Shown here in pieces: positions 6,747 through 14,961 of a DNA stretch of 55,065 nucleotides. Each line of letters opens with the position of its first letter. Position 1 is the stretch's first letter. The DNA comes from Lachnospiraceae bacterium (GTDB taxonomy: Bacteria > Bacillota > Clostridia > Lachnospirales > Lachnospiraceae). The position numbers and the translations under genes are program-made. The stretch is from positions 1-55,065 of the forward strand of contig JAEEOQ010000071.1 of NCBI GenBank assembly GCA_016284355.1, given 5' to 3'. The notes below the pieces were generated by a model, which did no database searches, had not been told where the DNA came from, and saw nothing but the letters and a program-made list of their open reading frames with translations.

Positions 6747-8434
6747 GCATTATTTAAAGCATTATCTTCTTTCATCTCGTGCTTTTTCTCATACATTCTG
6801 GCATCTGCTATGCTCATTGCATTTCTGGCATTGTTAACCCCTTCTTCATAAGAATAGCACATTCCATAGGCCACGCTCATATTCCACTCGTCGTAGATAT
6901 TATTAAGTCTTATTATCTCATCTTCAAGTATATTAAACAGTGCCTTAAAGTCCACATCTTTAATATCCGGGATTACTACATCAAACTCGTCTCCGCCTAT
7001 TCTGCAAGGAGTACCGTATCTGCCAAATACCCTTGTTAGTACACCCGAGAATTCTTTAATGTATTTATCGCCCTCGTCATGGCCAAGGGAATCGTTAACT
7101 TCCTTAAGGTAATTAAGGTCAAAACCGATAATGGCGTATTCTTTATCTGACCTGTCAAGTTCATCAAGAAGCAGCTCATATCTTCTCCTGTTTGCAAGAT
7201 TTGAAAGCTGGTCAATATAAGCCATCTTCTCGTAGATATCAACTTTGGCATTTTCATAAAGAGCTTTTAAAATACCGTCTGTAAAATCAAGCATCATGCA
7301 GATTATAAACACAAACACACCGATATGGATGGTATTATGATATCTGAAAGGTGAATGTTCATGTGAAAATCTGTATAAATAATACTCCGCAACATCATGA
7401 ATACCAAATATCATCAGGATCGTGATGCCGATAATTATGTAATAATTAATACTGTTCTTTTTAATGATATCATCAAAAAGCACATAAAACAAAAATACCA
7501 TAACAAGACCAAACAGGAGATGGCATGATCTTATAAGTGCCGGTAAATGCATGCTGTTTGTAAGCTGAAGGACTATTGACGATACAGCAAAAGAAAGCAG
7601 CATGGCCATAAGCAAATTATAAAAGAATGTCCTTTTTTTATTTCCGGAAAGTGTACATTTATCAAAAATATATAAAAGAAAAAGTACCGGCGTCATATAA
7701 AGCGAAATATATTCAACGTAAACCTTAACAAGAAGATCATCAGTAAAATAAGAAATGAGGTCAAGGTTACAAAGTGCCAGCAATCCTATTAAAAGGCAGC
7801 CCACAGAGATCGCTATAAGTTTTATGAGCCTGATTCTTTGCTTTACAAAAAACTGTATAACAGAAAGCATAAGTATTCCAAAAATAATGATAAAAATAAT
7901 AAGTCCGAATGCTATCCTGTGTGAATATAGCAGATCATTGTATACATCAGAAGCCTGACCTATCATAGGCGTTTCGATCCTTGAAAAAGCATTATCTTCG
8001 CCTACGTATAGTTTGATGGTCAGTCTGTTTCCTTTCATACGCGGAGAAAACGGATAATAATGATACCCATAGCCTATAAGCTTATTTTCATGGTATCTGT
8101 CAACTCCGTAAGAATATACGACCTTTCCGTCAAGCATGATCTCTACGGCACTGTATCCCGCATAAAGTCTTAAAACAGGCTGTGTATAAGAAAAGTCAGG
8201 AATGATGCAGCCAAGGGTTAACTCGTCTCCTTTGCCCATTATCCCGGCGTTAAACTCATACAGATCCTGGTCTTCATAAATCTGTCCATTGACAGTAATA
8301 TCCCATCCCGAATCTAGAAAAGTAAATTCTTCCTTTTTTCTGTCGGCCTGTTTTTCGGTAAAATAAAATCCGAGTCCAAACAAAACCGTAACAAACAAAA
8401 TGAAAAGGACCATCCTTTTTATACTTAGTGTCAC
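6743..8434 (-). CDS. membrane-bound diguanylate cyclase (GGDEF)
   Basis: A 563-residue c-di-GMP synthase. An N-terminal membrane segment (about 8-25) is followed by an extracellular beta-rich region (about 30-175), about seven or eight membrane helices (about 180-390) and a C-terminal GGDEF domain. This resembles the 7TMR-DISM architecture for sensing outside ligands. The active site GGDEF is intact at 480-484. The RxxD inhibitory site is not found in the expected place, where GRYGTPCRI is seen, so product inhibition may be weak. It starts with GTG after GAGGTAA. Single gene; the ligand is unknown. Confidence 0.88.
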   Translation of the reverse strand: MTLSIKRMVLFILFVTVLFGLGFYFTEKQADRKKEEFTFLDSGWDITVNGQIYEDQDLYEFNAGIMGKGDELTLGCIIPDFSYTQPVLRLYAGYSAVEIMLDGKVVYSYGVDRYHENKLIGYGYHYYPFSPRMKGNRLTIKLYVGEDNAFSRIETPMIGQASDVYNDLLYSHRIAFGLIIFIIIFGILMLSVIQFFVKQRIRLIKLIAISVGCLLIGLLALCNLDLISYFTDDLLVKVYVEYISLYMTPVLFLLYIFDKCTLSGNKKRTFFYNLLMAMLLSFAVSSIVLQLTNSMHLPALIRSCHLLFGLVMVFLFYVLFDDIIKKNSINYYIIIGITILMIFGIHDVAEYYLYRFSHEHSPFRYHNTIHIGVFVFIICMMLDFTDGILKALYENAKVDIYEKMAYIDQLSNLANRRRYELLLDELDRSDKEYAIIGFDLNYLKEVNDSLGHDEGDKYIKEFSGVLTRVFGRYGTPCRIGGDEFDVVIPDIKDVDFKALFNILEDEIIRLNNIYDEWNMSVAYGMCYSYEEGVNNARNAMSIADARMYEKKHEMKEDNALNNA

Positions 8435-8565
8435 TTGATCTTACCTCGCTAAATACAATGATTCCCCAAAATTAAACCAAACCATAACTTGCGTGTAAAC
8501 AAAAGGATTATTTAAAACATGATCAAATAAAAATATATCAATCTTGTTTCAAATAACCCATTTCA

Positions 8566-9018
8566 TTAAAAATACTTCTTGTTACCCCAGAGGTTGCTCT
8601 TCTTAAGGTCCAGATACTCGTTATATGCTTTTTCAAGTATCTGTTTTTCGTTAGGAAACTTAAGTAAGTGATATGCCTCATGGTATTTGTAGAAACCTGA
8701 ATCTACAAAAAATTCTTCTCTCTGTGGCTTGCTGTAATAGCTTTCTCCCATCATGAGATACCAATGTACATCTTTATTTACAATATCTGTAGGGGTATTA
8801 AAGGAGTAGGAACTTTTGCCCACATAACTGATAATGCTGGCATCTGCACCAGTTTCTTCTTTAACCTCGCGAATAGCAGTTTCTTTATACTCTTCGCCTT
8901 CTTCTACCGTACCCTTAGGTAAAACCCACCCTTCATACTTATTCTTGTAATTTTTGTACAAAAGCAGTATCTTGCCACGGAATATGACTACGCCGCCACA
9001 GCTGGTCGCCTCTGTCAT
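8566..9018 (-). CDS. Nudix hydrolase
   Basis: A 150-residue pyrophosphohydrolase with a complete Nudix box, G36 to A58: GTVEEGEEYKETAI then REVKEETGA. The ATG at 9018 follows AGGAGGTG; the frame can extend 12 residues upstream, but that would overlap the predicted promoter. Substrate not predictable; the compact size and KTSY-type aromatic tail do not single out a subfamily, though the family includes nucleotide and diadenosine polyphosphate hydrolases. Divergent from the glycerol-3-phosphate operon. Confidence 0.85.
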   Translation of the reverse strand: MTEATSCGGVVIFRGKILLLYKNYKNKYEGWVLPKGTVEEGEEYKETAIREVKEETGADASIISYVGKSSYSFNTPTDIVNKDVHWYLMMGESYYSKPQREEFFVDSGFYKYHEAYHLLKFPNEKQILEKAYNEYLDLKKSNLWGNKKYF

Positions 9019-9052
9019 ATGGCACCTCCTGCATATATCAACTCTTGTTAGC

Positions 9053-9082
9053 ATTATATATCATAAACAGCAACCTTGTCAA
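9053..9082 (-). promoter_or_regulatory. promoter of the Nudix gene
   Basis: On the minus strand TTGACA (9077-9082) and TATAAT (9053-9058) with an 18-base spacer. It gives a leader of about 29 bases to the ATG at 9018. Confidence 0.65.
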
Positions 9083-9158
9083 ACCCACCCGAAATGATAA
9101 AAGCCCTTTTACAGCACTTATATATACATAAAAAAAATTTGTTATAGTCAAAAATGCG

Positions 9159-9186
9159 TTGACAAACCTCACAAAAATGATAAAAT
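9159..9186 (+). promoter_or_regulatory. promoter of the glycerol-3-phosphate oxidation operon
   Basis: TTGACA at 9159-9164 and TAAAAT at 9181-9186, 16-base spacer. The start near 9193 leaves a leader of about 110 bases with a terminator-like hairpin. Confidence 0.65.
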
Positions 9187-9216
9187 ATAGTTAATTAAAT
9201 ATTACCTGAAGAGATG

Positions 9217-9290
9217 ATGAGAAAAGGTAAACAAGATGTACGTATCAGTAGGTATATTATGTTTATTTTTATCTCATTTTTTTGTTTTTA
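9217..9290 (+). terminator. leader terminator, candidate GlpP antitermination target
   Basis: The outer stem ATGAGA (9217-9222)/TCTCAT (9272-9277) and the inner stem GTAAACA/TGTTTAT form a long hairpin followed by TTTTTTTGTTTTT, directly before the ribosome site. A terminator inside the leader of the first glp gene, with glpP in the same locus, fits the Bacillus GlpP system in which GlpP bound to glycerol-3-phosphate permits read-through. Confidence 0.5.
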
Positions 9291-9304
9291 AGGAGGAAAT
9301 TATA

Positions 9305-10756
9305 ATGTATGATGCAGTCATAATAGGTGCAGGTGTCATAGGAAGCGCCATAGCAAGAGAACTCTCCCGCTTTGACCTTAATATCTGTGTTATCGAAAAA
9401 GACGAAGATGTTTGTAACGGTACAAGCAAGGCAAACAGCGCTATTATCCATGCAGGCTTTGACGCAGTTCCGGGTACTTTAAAAGCACGTTTTAATGTTC
9501 TTGGAAACCGCATGATGGATACCATCTCAAAAGAACTTGATATTCCTTTTAAAAGATGCGGTTCTCTTGTTACATGTCTTAAAGGCCAGGACAGATCAGA
9601 GCTTGAAAAACTTCTTAAACGAGGCGAAGAAAACGGTGTTACAGGCCTTAAGATATTAAACAGAGATGAAATACTTGAAATTGAGCCCGGCGTATCAGAT
9701 GAAGTCGAGTTCGCTCTCTTTGCACCAACAGGCGGTATCGTATGTCCTTTTAACATGACTATCGCTTATGCCGAAAACGCATTTACAAACGGTGTAAACT
9801 TTATGCTTAATACCGAAGTAACAAATATCACAAAAGAAAATGATCATTATAAGATAAATACACTAAATCATGAAGATGGCAATAAAGATGTACTGGAAAC
9901 AAAGCTTGTTATCAATGCTGCGGGCGTTTACGCAGACAAGCTTAACAACATGGTAAGTGAAAGGAAACTTCACATTACCGCAAGAAAAGGTGAATATCTT
10001 CTTCTTGATAAAGAAGCCGGAAGTACGGTAAGCCACACCATATTCCAGTTACCGGGCGTTATGGGAAAGGGAGTCCTTGTAACTCCTACAGTACACGGAA
10101 ACCTTCTCGTAGGTCCTACCGCAACAGACATTGAAGATAAAGAAGGAGTTAACACAACTGCAGAGGGACTTGAAAGAGTTTCAAAAATGTCAGGTCTTTC
10201 CGTTAAAAACGTACCTCTTCGTCAGGTTATAACTTCTTTTGCTGGTCTTAGGGCGCATGAAGATTCCGACGATTTTATCATCGGCGAAGCTCCTGATGCA
10301 AAAGGATTTATAAATGTAGCAGGTATTGAGTCACCGGGCCTTTCTTCTGCTCCTTCTATTGGAGTTTATGTTTCAGAGCTTGTTGAAGAAATGCTTAAGC
10401 CAAATAAAAAGGCAGATTTTAATCCAATCAGAAAAGGTATTTTAAACCCTGAAACCCTTACCTTAGAAGAAAGAAACAAACTTATTAAAGAAAAACCGGC
10501 ATACGGAAATATAATCTGCAGGTGCGAGATGGTCACAGAAGGCGAGATAATCGATGCAATCACAAGACCGCTTGGAGCAAGAAGCCTTGACGCAATAAAG
10601 AGAAGAACAAGAGCCGGAATGGGCAGATGTCAGGCAGGTTTCTGCTCACCAAGAAGCATGGAAATACTTCAAAGAGAAACCGGAATGTCTATATACAAAA
10701 TAGGCAAGAATGGCCCAGGATCCGAATTTGTTGTCGGAAAAAACAAGGAAATATAG
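9305..10756 (+). CDS. GlpA-like FAD-dependent glycerol-3-phosphate dehydrogenase with BFD-type [2Fe-2S] domain
   Basis: A 483-residue flavoprotein of the DAO family. The FAD-binding motif GAGVIG (8-13) is followed by the GTSKANSAIIHAGFD segment typical of glycerol-3-phosphate oxidases. A C-terminal BFD-like domain has Cys405, Cys407, Cys442 and Cys447 (CRC then CQAGFC) for an iron-sulfur cluster. The likely reaction is oxidation of glycerol-3-phosphate to dihydroxyacetone phosphate. The start at 9305 follows AAGGAGG. It is 15 bases ahead of the GlpB-like gene. An alternative is a related 2-hydroxyacid oxidase, but the cluster with glpP supports the glycerol role. Confidence 0.85.
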   Translation: MYDAVIIGAGVIGSAIARELSRFDLNICVIEKDEDVCNGTSKANSAIIHAGFDAVPGTLKARFNVLGNRMMDTISKELDIPFKRCGSLVTCLKGQDRSELEKLLKRGEENGVTGLKILNRDEILEIEPGVSDEVEFALFAPTGGIVCPFNMTIAYAENAFTNGVNFMLNTEVTNITKENDHYKINTLNHEDGNKDVLETKLVINAAGVYADKLNNMVSERKLHITARKGEYLLLDKEAGSTVSHTIFQLPGVMGKGVLVTPTVHGNLLVGPTATDIEDKEGVNTTAEGLERVSKMSGLSVKNVPLRQVITSFAGLRAHEDSDDFIIGEAPDAKGFINVAGIESPGLSSAPSIGVYVSELVEEMLKPNKKADFNPIRKGILNPETLTLEERNKLIKEKPAYGNIICRCEMVTEGEIIDAITRPLGARSLDAIKRRTRAGMGRCQAGFCSPRSMEILQRETGMSIYKIGKNGPGSEFVVGKNKEI

Positions 10757-10771
10757 GAGGGAGGAAAAGTC

Positions 10772-12037
10772 ATGGAAAACTACGATCTTGTTATAATAGG
10801 CGGCGGCCCTGCAGGTCTTGCCGCAGCAATAAGCGCAAAAGATAACGGAATAGACAACATCCTTATCATTGAAAGAGACAAAGAACTTGGCGGTATTTTA
10901 AACCAGTGCATCCATAACGGCTTTGGTCTCCACACTTTTAAGGAGGAGCTTACAGGCCCCGAATATGCCTCAAGATATATAGATATGGCTTTAGAAAGAA
11001 AGATACCATATAAGCTCAACACAATGGTAATGGACATTTCTGAAGACAAAACAGTCACAGCAATGAATCATGAAGACGGTATGTTTGAGATAAAGGCAAA
11101 AGCAATTATACTTGCCATGGGATGCCGCGAGCGAAGCCGCGGCGCCCTTAATATTCCGGGTTACCGCCCTGCCGGCATTTATTCTGCAGGAACCGCTCAG
11201 CGCCTTGTAAATATGGAAGGCTATATGCCGGGCAAAGAGGTTGTTATACTTGGTTCAGGTGACATCGGTCTTATCATGGCAAGAAGAATGACTCTTGAAG
11301 GAGCCAAAGTTAAAGTTGTAGCAGAACTTATGCCATATTCAGGCGGACTTAAGAGAAATATCGTGCAGTGTTTAAACGACTTTGATATACCTCTTAAACT
11401 ATCACATACTGTAGTAGATATAGAGGGCAAAGAAAGAGTCAAGGCAGTAACTATAGCTCAGGTTGGTCCAGATAGAAAGCCGATCCCGGGAACCGAGGAG
11501 CGTTACACCTGCGATACTCTTCTTCTTTCCTGCGGACTTATACCTGAAAATGAACTTTCGCGCGGCGCAGGGGTTAAGATGAGCCCTGTAACAAGCGGAC
11601 CAATTGTAAATGAATCCCTTGAAACAAATATAGAAGGCGTTTTTGCCTGCGGTAACGTACTTCATGTACACGATCTTGTAGACTATGTTTCACAGGAAGC
11701 AGCCACAGCAGGAAAAAATGCAGCAGCTTATATTAAAGGTGAACGAAGCAATTCAGGCGAAAAAGAGATTCCTATCACCTGCGAAGGCGGCGTAAGATAT
11801 ACCGTTCCTTCTTCCTTAAGACCTGCTCTTATGGACGAAAAACTTACAGTAAGGTTCAGAGTTGGCGATGTATACAAAGGAAAAGCTCTTTGTCTTTATT
11901 ACAACGATAAACTCATATTAAAGAAAAAACGTCCTGTTATGGCTCCCGGCGAAATGGAACAGCTTGATCTTAAAAAAGAGGATCTTTTAAATACACCTGA
12001 CCTTTCAAAGGTAACTATAAGGATCGAGGAGGCGTAA
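10772..12037 (+). CDS. GlpB-like FAD/NAD-dependent oxidoreductase
   Basis: A 421-residue pyridine nucleotide-disulfide type flavoprotein. It has an FAD motif GGGPAG (10-15) and a second nucleotide-binding motif in ILGSGDIGL around residue 155. The GILNQCIHNGFG and MGCRERSRGA stretches are typical of the partner subunit in anaerobic glycerol-3-phosphate dehydrogenase clusters of Clostridia. It likely passes electrons from the GlpA-like subunit to a pyridine nucleotide or another carrier. A DUF1667 gene follows 5 bases later, so the three are co-translated. Confidence 0.82.
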   Translation: MENYDLVIIGGGPAGLAAAISAKDNGIDNILIIERDKELGGILNQCIHNGFGLHTFKEELTGPEYASRYIDMALERKIPYKLNTMVMDISEDKTVTAMNHEDGMFEIKAKAIILAMGCRERSRGALNIPGYRPAGIYSAGTAQRLVNMEGYMPGKEVVILGSGDIGLIMARRMTLEGAKVKVVAELMPYSGGLKRNIVQCLNDFDIPLKLSHTVVDIEGKERVKAVTIAQVGPDRKPIPGTEERYTCDTLLLSCGLIPENELSRGAGVKMSPVTSGPIVNESLETNIEGVFACGNVLHVHDLVDYVSQEAATAGKNAAAYIKGERSNSGEKEIPITCEGGVRYTVPSSLRPALMDEKLTVRFRVGDVYKGKALCLYYNDKLILKKKRPVMAPGEMEQLDLKKEDLLNTPDLSKVTIRIEEA

Positions 12038-12042
12038 AAACA

Positions 12043-12405
12043 ATGGTAAAAGAATTAACATGTATCAATTGTCCTTTAGGCTGCTCTCTTACTGTTACTT
12101 TAGAGGGTGACAAGGTAACCGAAGTCAAAGGAAATACCTGCCCAAGAGGTGAGGCTTACGCAAAAAAAGAAGTAACAAACCCAACCAGGATCGTTACAAG
12201 TACCGTAAGAGTAGCTGGCGGCACAAAAGAAATGATAAACGTAAAAACAGAAAAAGATATTCCAAAGGGACTTATCTTTGACGTAGCAGGTGCTCTTAAA
12301 GGCGTTACGGTATCAGCTCCTGTTGCGATCGGTGACATTATCCTTAAAGACGTTTGCGGCACCGGAGTAAACATCATTGCAGCAGGAAATGTTCCTTTAA
12401 GATGA
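12043..12405 (+). CDS. DUF1667 four-cysteine protein, third subunit of the glp cluster
   Basis: A 120-residue DUF1667 protein. Cys7, Cys10, Cys14 and Cys33 form a C-x2-C-x3-C-x18-C pattern like the N-terminal [4Fe-4S] domain of molybdopterin oxidoreductases, so a cluster or metal is likely bound. The rest has two short beta-rich parts. It is translationally linked to the GlpB-like gene and probably serves as a small electron-transfer subunit in place of the larger GlpC of enteric bacteria. That role is inferred from position. Confidence 0.75.
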   Translation: MVKELTCINCPLGCSLTVTLEGDKVTEVKGNTCPRGEAYAKKEVTNPTRIVTSTVRVAGGTKEMINVKTEKDIPKGLIFDVAGALKGVTVSAPVAIGDIILKDVCGTGVNIIAAGNVPLR

Positions 12406-12434
12406 TTGAAAGTTAAAACCACATAAGCTATAAT
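12406..12434 (+). promoter_or_regulatory. separate promoter of glpP
   Basis: TTGAAA at 12406-12411 and TATAAT at 12429-12434 with a 17-base spacer, directly after the DUF1667 stop. It would let glpP be made even when the upstream leader terminates. Confidence 0.65.
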
Positions 12435-12468
12435 AACGGAAAGAAGCAATAAACACGAGGAAAATAAA

Positions 12469-13035
12469 ATGGAAAATGATTTTGTTTCAGGTCTTCATGC
12501 CTCTTCTGTTATTATGGCTGTTAAAGATGATGCCGGGCTTAAAAAATGCCTTACTATGGAAGGAAATGTGGTTTTTATCCTTTACGGAGATATCTGCAAT
12601 ATAAGTGAAAAGGTTGAAGCCATTAAAGCTGCCGGCAAAAAAGCTTTTGTTCATATTGACCTTGTAACAGGGCTTGAAAGCAATAAAGATGTATCTGTAG
12701 ATTTTATTAAAAAGTTTACCGGGGCAGACGGTATAATCACTACCAAAGTCTCGCTTATTAAAAGAGCCAAAGAACTTGGCATGAATACCGTACTAAGATT
12801 TTTTGCACTTGATTCCATGGCAAATGAAAATATCAGAAAGCAGACCAAAGCTGCAGAACCGGACGTAATTGAGGTTCTTCCCGCTCTTCTTCCAAGAGCT
12901 TTACACGAGATAGTGATTCACTCTCCCGTTCCTGTTATCACAGGGGGTCTTGTATCAGATAAAAGAGATATAGAAAAACTGCTGAAAGCGGGAGCGACCT
13001 GCGTCTCTACCACCCACAGCAGTCTATGGATCTAA
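12469..13035 (+). CDS. glpP: glycerol-3-phosphate responsive antiterminator GlpP
   Basis: A 188-residue TIM-barrel-like regulator. When bound to glycerol-3-phosphate it binds leader RNA and prevents termination. Recognised by [50 protein letters not shown] and [26 protein letters not shown]. The ribosome site is GAGG, 8 bases upstream. Its likely target is the terminator in the 9217-9290 leader. The stop codon overlaps that of convergent trmD by 4 bases, leaving no room for a terminator. Confidence 0.92.
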   Translation: MENDFVSGLHASSVIMAVKDDAGLKKCLTMEGNVVFILYGDICNISEKVEAIKAAGKKAFVHIDLVTGLESNKDVSVDFIKKFTGADGIITTKVSLIKRAKELGMNTVLRFFALDSMANENIRKQTKAAEPDVIEVLPALLPRALHEIVIHSPVPVITGGLVSDKRDIEKLLKAGATCVSTTHSSLWI

Positions 13036-13736
13036 ATATTTTTGTTTTTAATGTACGCCTCGTATAGATCGGGGCGTCTTTCTTTTGTCCTTGCAAGGCT
13101 CATTTCATGTCTCCATTTGCTGATGTTGGCATGATGCCCTGAAAGAAGCACCTCGGGAACGCCAAGCCCCTCATAGTTATCAGGTCTTGTATACTGAGGA
13201 TATTCAAGAAGACCGTCTGAAAAACTCTCATCTTCCGAAGAATCTCCGTTGCCAAGCACACCCGGAACAAGTCTTGAAATGCAGTCCATCATGATCATGG
13301 CAGGCATCTCTCCGCCTGTAAGCACAAAATCTCCGATAGAAATATTGTCTGTAACTATAAGCTCAAGCGCTCTTTCATCTATTCCTTCATAATGTCCGCA
13401 AAGGAATATAAGATCTTCTTCCTTTGAAAGCTCACGGGCTATCTCCTGATTAAAAGTTCGGCCTTGTGGCGTAAGGTAAATAACCCTTGGATTTTTAATA
13501 TTGTTATCTTTAACTATAGCCCTGTAGCAGTCAACAACAGGCTGAGCCTGCATCACCATTCCGGCTCCGCCGCCGTAAGGATAATCATCAACTCTTTTAT
13601 GTTTATCAAGTGTATAATCTCTGATATCTACTGCATTTATGCTAAGTATCCCTGATTCAATGGCTCTGCCTGTAATGGAAGTGTTCATGGCAGAATTTAT
13701 CATATCGGGAAAAAGGGTCATAACATGAAATCTCAT
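13032..13736 (-). CDS. trmD: tRNA (guanine-N1)-methyltransferase TrmD
   Basis: A 234-residue SPOUT methyltransferase making m1G37 in tRNAs, which guards against frameshifts. Key stretches are [38 protein letters not shown], the knot segment [19 protein letters not shown] and [13 protein letters not shown]. Last gene of the ylxM-ffh operon, 3 bases after rimM. rplS, which normally follows trmD in Firmicutes, is absent; the convergent glpP occupies that position instead. Confidence 0.97.
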   Translation of the reverse strand: MRFHVMTLFPDMINSAMNTSITGRAIESGILSINAVDIRDYTLDKHKRVDDYPYGGGAGMVMQAQPVVDCYRAIVKDNNIKNPRVIYLTPQGRTFNQEIARELSKEEDLIFLCGHYEGIDERALELIVTDNISIGDFVLTGGEMPAMIMMDCISRLVPGVLGNGDSSEDESFSDGLLEYPQYTRPDNYEGLGVPEVLLSGHHANISKWRHEMSLARTKERRPDLYEAYIKNKNI

Positions 13737-13739
13737 GGG

Positions 13740-14312
13740 CTATATCAATCCTTTCGGAACGGACACAGTAATAATCTTTTCTTTATCATCGATTGCCGTA
13801 ACAACAGAAGGAATACGAGGTAAAAGCAGCTCTGTCCCTGCCTTAATCTCTTTATTTCCTTTAACCTGCGCAGGCAATTTATTTATGTTCTCATTTACCT
13901 TAATAACGAAAACATCATTGGCAGCAGTTGCAAGTATCTCGGATAATTCACCGATACAAAGGCCCTCACTTGTTAAAACACTGCTTCCTATAAGATCGTA
14001 AACAAAGTATTCCCCCTCCTTAAGCTTAACAGCATCTTCTCTTGTCACAAGGAGATCTTTGTTTCTGTATTTTTCAATATCATTTATATTGTTAAACTCC
14101 TTAAATTTAAGTATAACCATGTTTTTAAAGAATTTAACGCCTTCAACATTTACAGGAAGAAGACCTTCTTCCTTACCTGAAACGTCTATATAACAAGTCT
14201 TTAAAGCTTTAAATCTTTCGTTGTCATCTGTAGTAGGGAAAACTTTTACCTCACCTTTAACGCCGTGGGTAGAAGAAACAACTCCTACTCTTAACATAGA
14301 ATCGTAATCCAA
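13740..14312 (-). CDS. rimM: ribosome maturation factor RimM
   Basis: A 16S rRNA processing factor that binds ribosomal protein S19. The N-terminal beta-barrel is MLRVGVVSSTHGVKGEVKV and the PRC-barrel is EYFVYDLIGSSV through LLLPRIPSVV. The best start is the TTG at 14312 (190 residues), 7 bases after AGAGAGG. The longer ATG frame begins inside the preceding terminator hairpin, and the ATG at 14297 lies too far from a ribosome site. The start therefore remains somewhat uncertain. The final SVPKGLI is typical of the family. Confidence 0.9.
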   Translation of the reverse strand: MDYDSMLRVGVVSSTHGVKGEVKVFPTTDDNERFKALKTCYIDVSGKEEGLLPVNVEGVKFFKNMVILKFKEFNNINDIEKYRNKDLLVTREDAVKLKEGEYFVYDLIGSSVLTSEGLCIGELSEILATAANDVFVIKVNENINKLPAQVKGNKEIKAGTELLLPRIPSVVTAIDDKEKIITVSVPKGLI

Positions 14313-14334
14313 AAATTTACCTCTCTTTTCATGC

Positions 14335-14359
14335 ATAAAAAGGGCCTTAAAAGGCCCTT
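14335..14359 (-). terminator. attenuator hairpin between khpA and rimM
   Basis: On the minus strand AAGGGCC/GGCCCTT (14353-14359 and 14340-14346) with a 6-base loop, followed by TTTTTAT. It lies after khpA and immediately before the rimM ribosome site, so it would lower rimM-trmD expression relative to the ribosomal protein genes. Confidence 0.7.
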
Positions 14360-14374
14360 CTCATACTAAATTCT

Positions 14375-14605
14375 CTACTGAAGAATTTCTACCATGACTT
14401 TCTTTTCATCTTTTGAAGCAGCCGCTTTAACAACAGTTCTGATCGCTTTAGCGATACGACCCTGTTTACCGATAACTTTACCCATATCTTCAGTGGCTAC
14501 CTTAAGTTCTACGATGGTATTACCATTTTCTTCTCTCTCGAGAACAACTACTTCTTCAGGATGATCCACAAGTGCCATAGCAATGATCTTAACTAATTCT
14601 TTCAT
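14375..14605 (-). CDS. khpA: KH-domain RNA-binding protein KhpA
   Basis: A 76-residue single KH-domain protein (YlqC family) that pairs with KhpB/Jag in other Firmicutes and influences cell division and small RNAs. The GxxG loop is GKQG within GKVIGKQGRIAKAIRTVV. The ATG at 14605 is chosen because the GAGGTGG ribosome site touches the upstream ATG at 14611. Conserved between rpsP and rimM. Confidence 0.93.
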   Translation of the reverse strand: MKELVKIIAMALVDHPEEVVVLEREENGNTIVELKVATEDMGKVIGKQGRIAKAIRTVVKAAASKDEKKVMVEILQ

Positions 14606-14651
14606 AATCATCCACCTCGTAAAATAGTTTAAAGTTTACTTGTTTCGCAAA

Positions 14652-14894
14652 TTACTTTGTGATTCCGGCATTCTTTAATAACTTTCCTACGATCTCTGTT
14701 GGCTGAGCACCCTTAGCGATCCAAGCAGTTGCCTTCTCAGCATCAATACTAACTGCGCTTGGCTCTACGTTAGGATCATATGTACCGATCTCATCGATAA
14801 ATCTACCATCTCTAGGAGATCTCTGATCTGCAACAATGATTCTATAGAAAGGAGCCTTCTTCTGTCCCATTCTCTTTAATCTGATCTTTACCAT
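14652..14894 (-). CDS. rpsP: ribosomal protein S16
   Basis: An 80-residue small-subunit protein beginning [19 protein letters not shown] and continuing [21 protein letters not shown]. The ATG at 14894 follows GGAGGTG by about 10 bases; the apparent four-residue extension starts with the GTG of that ribosome site. Lies between ffh and khpA. Confidence 0.97.
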   Translation of the reverse strand: MVKIRLKRMGQKKAPFYRIIVADQRSPRDGRFIDEIGTYDPNVEPSAVSIDAEKATAWIAKGAQPTEIVGKLLKNAGITK

Positions 14895-14961
14895 AATAAA
14901 TTTCACCTCCGTAAAATATTTGTATATATAAATCGCTTTATTTTAAGCGTTTATAACGTAT

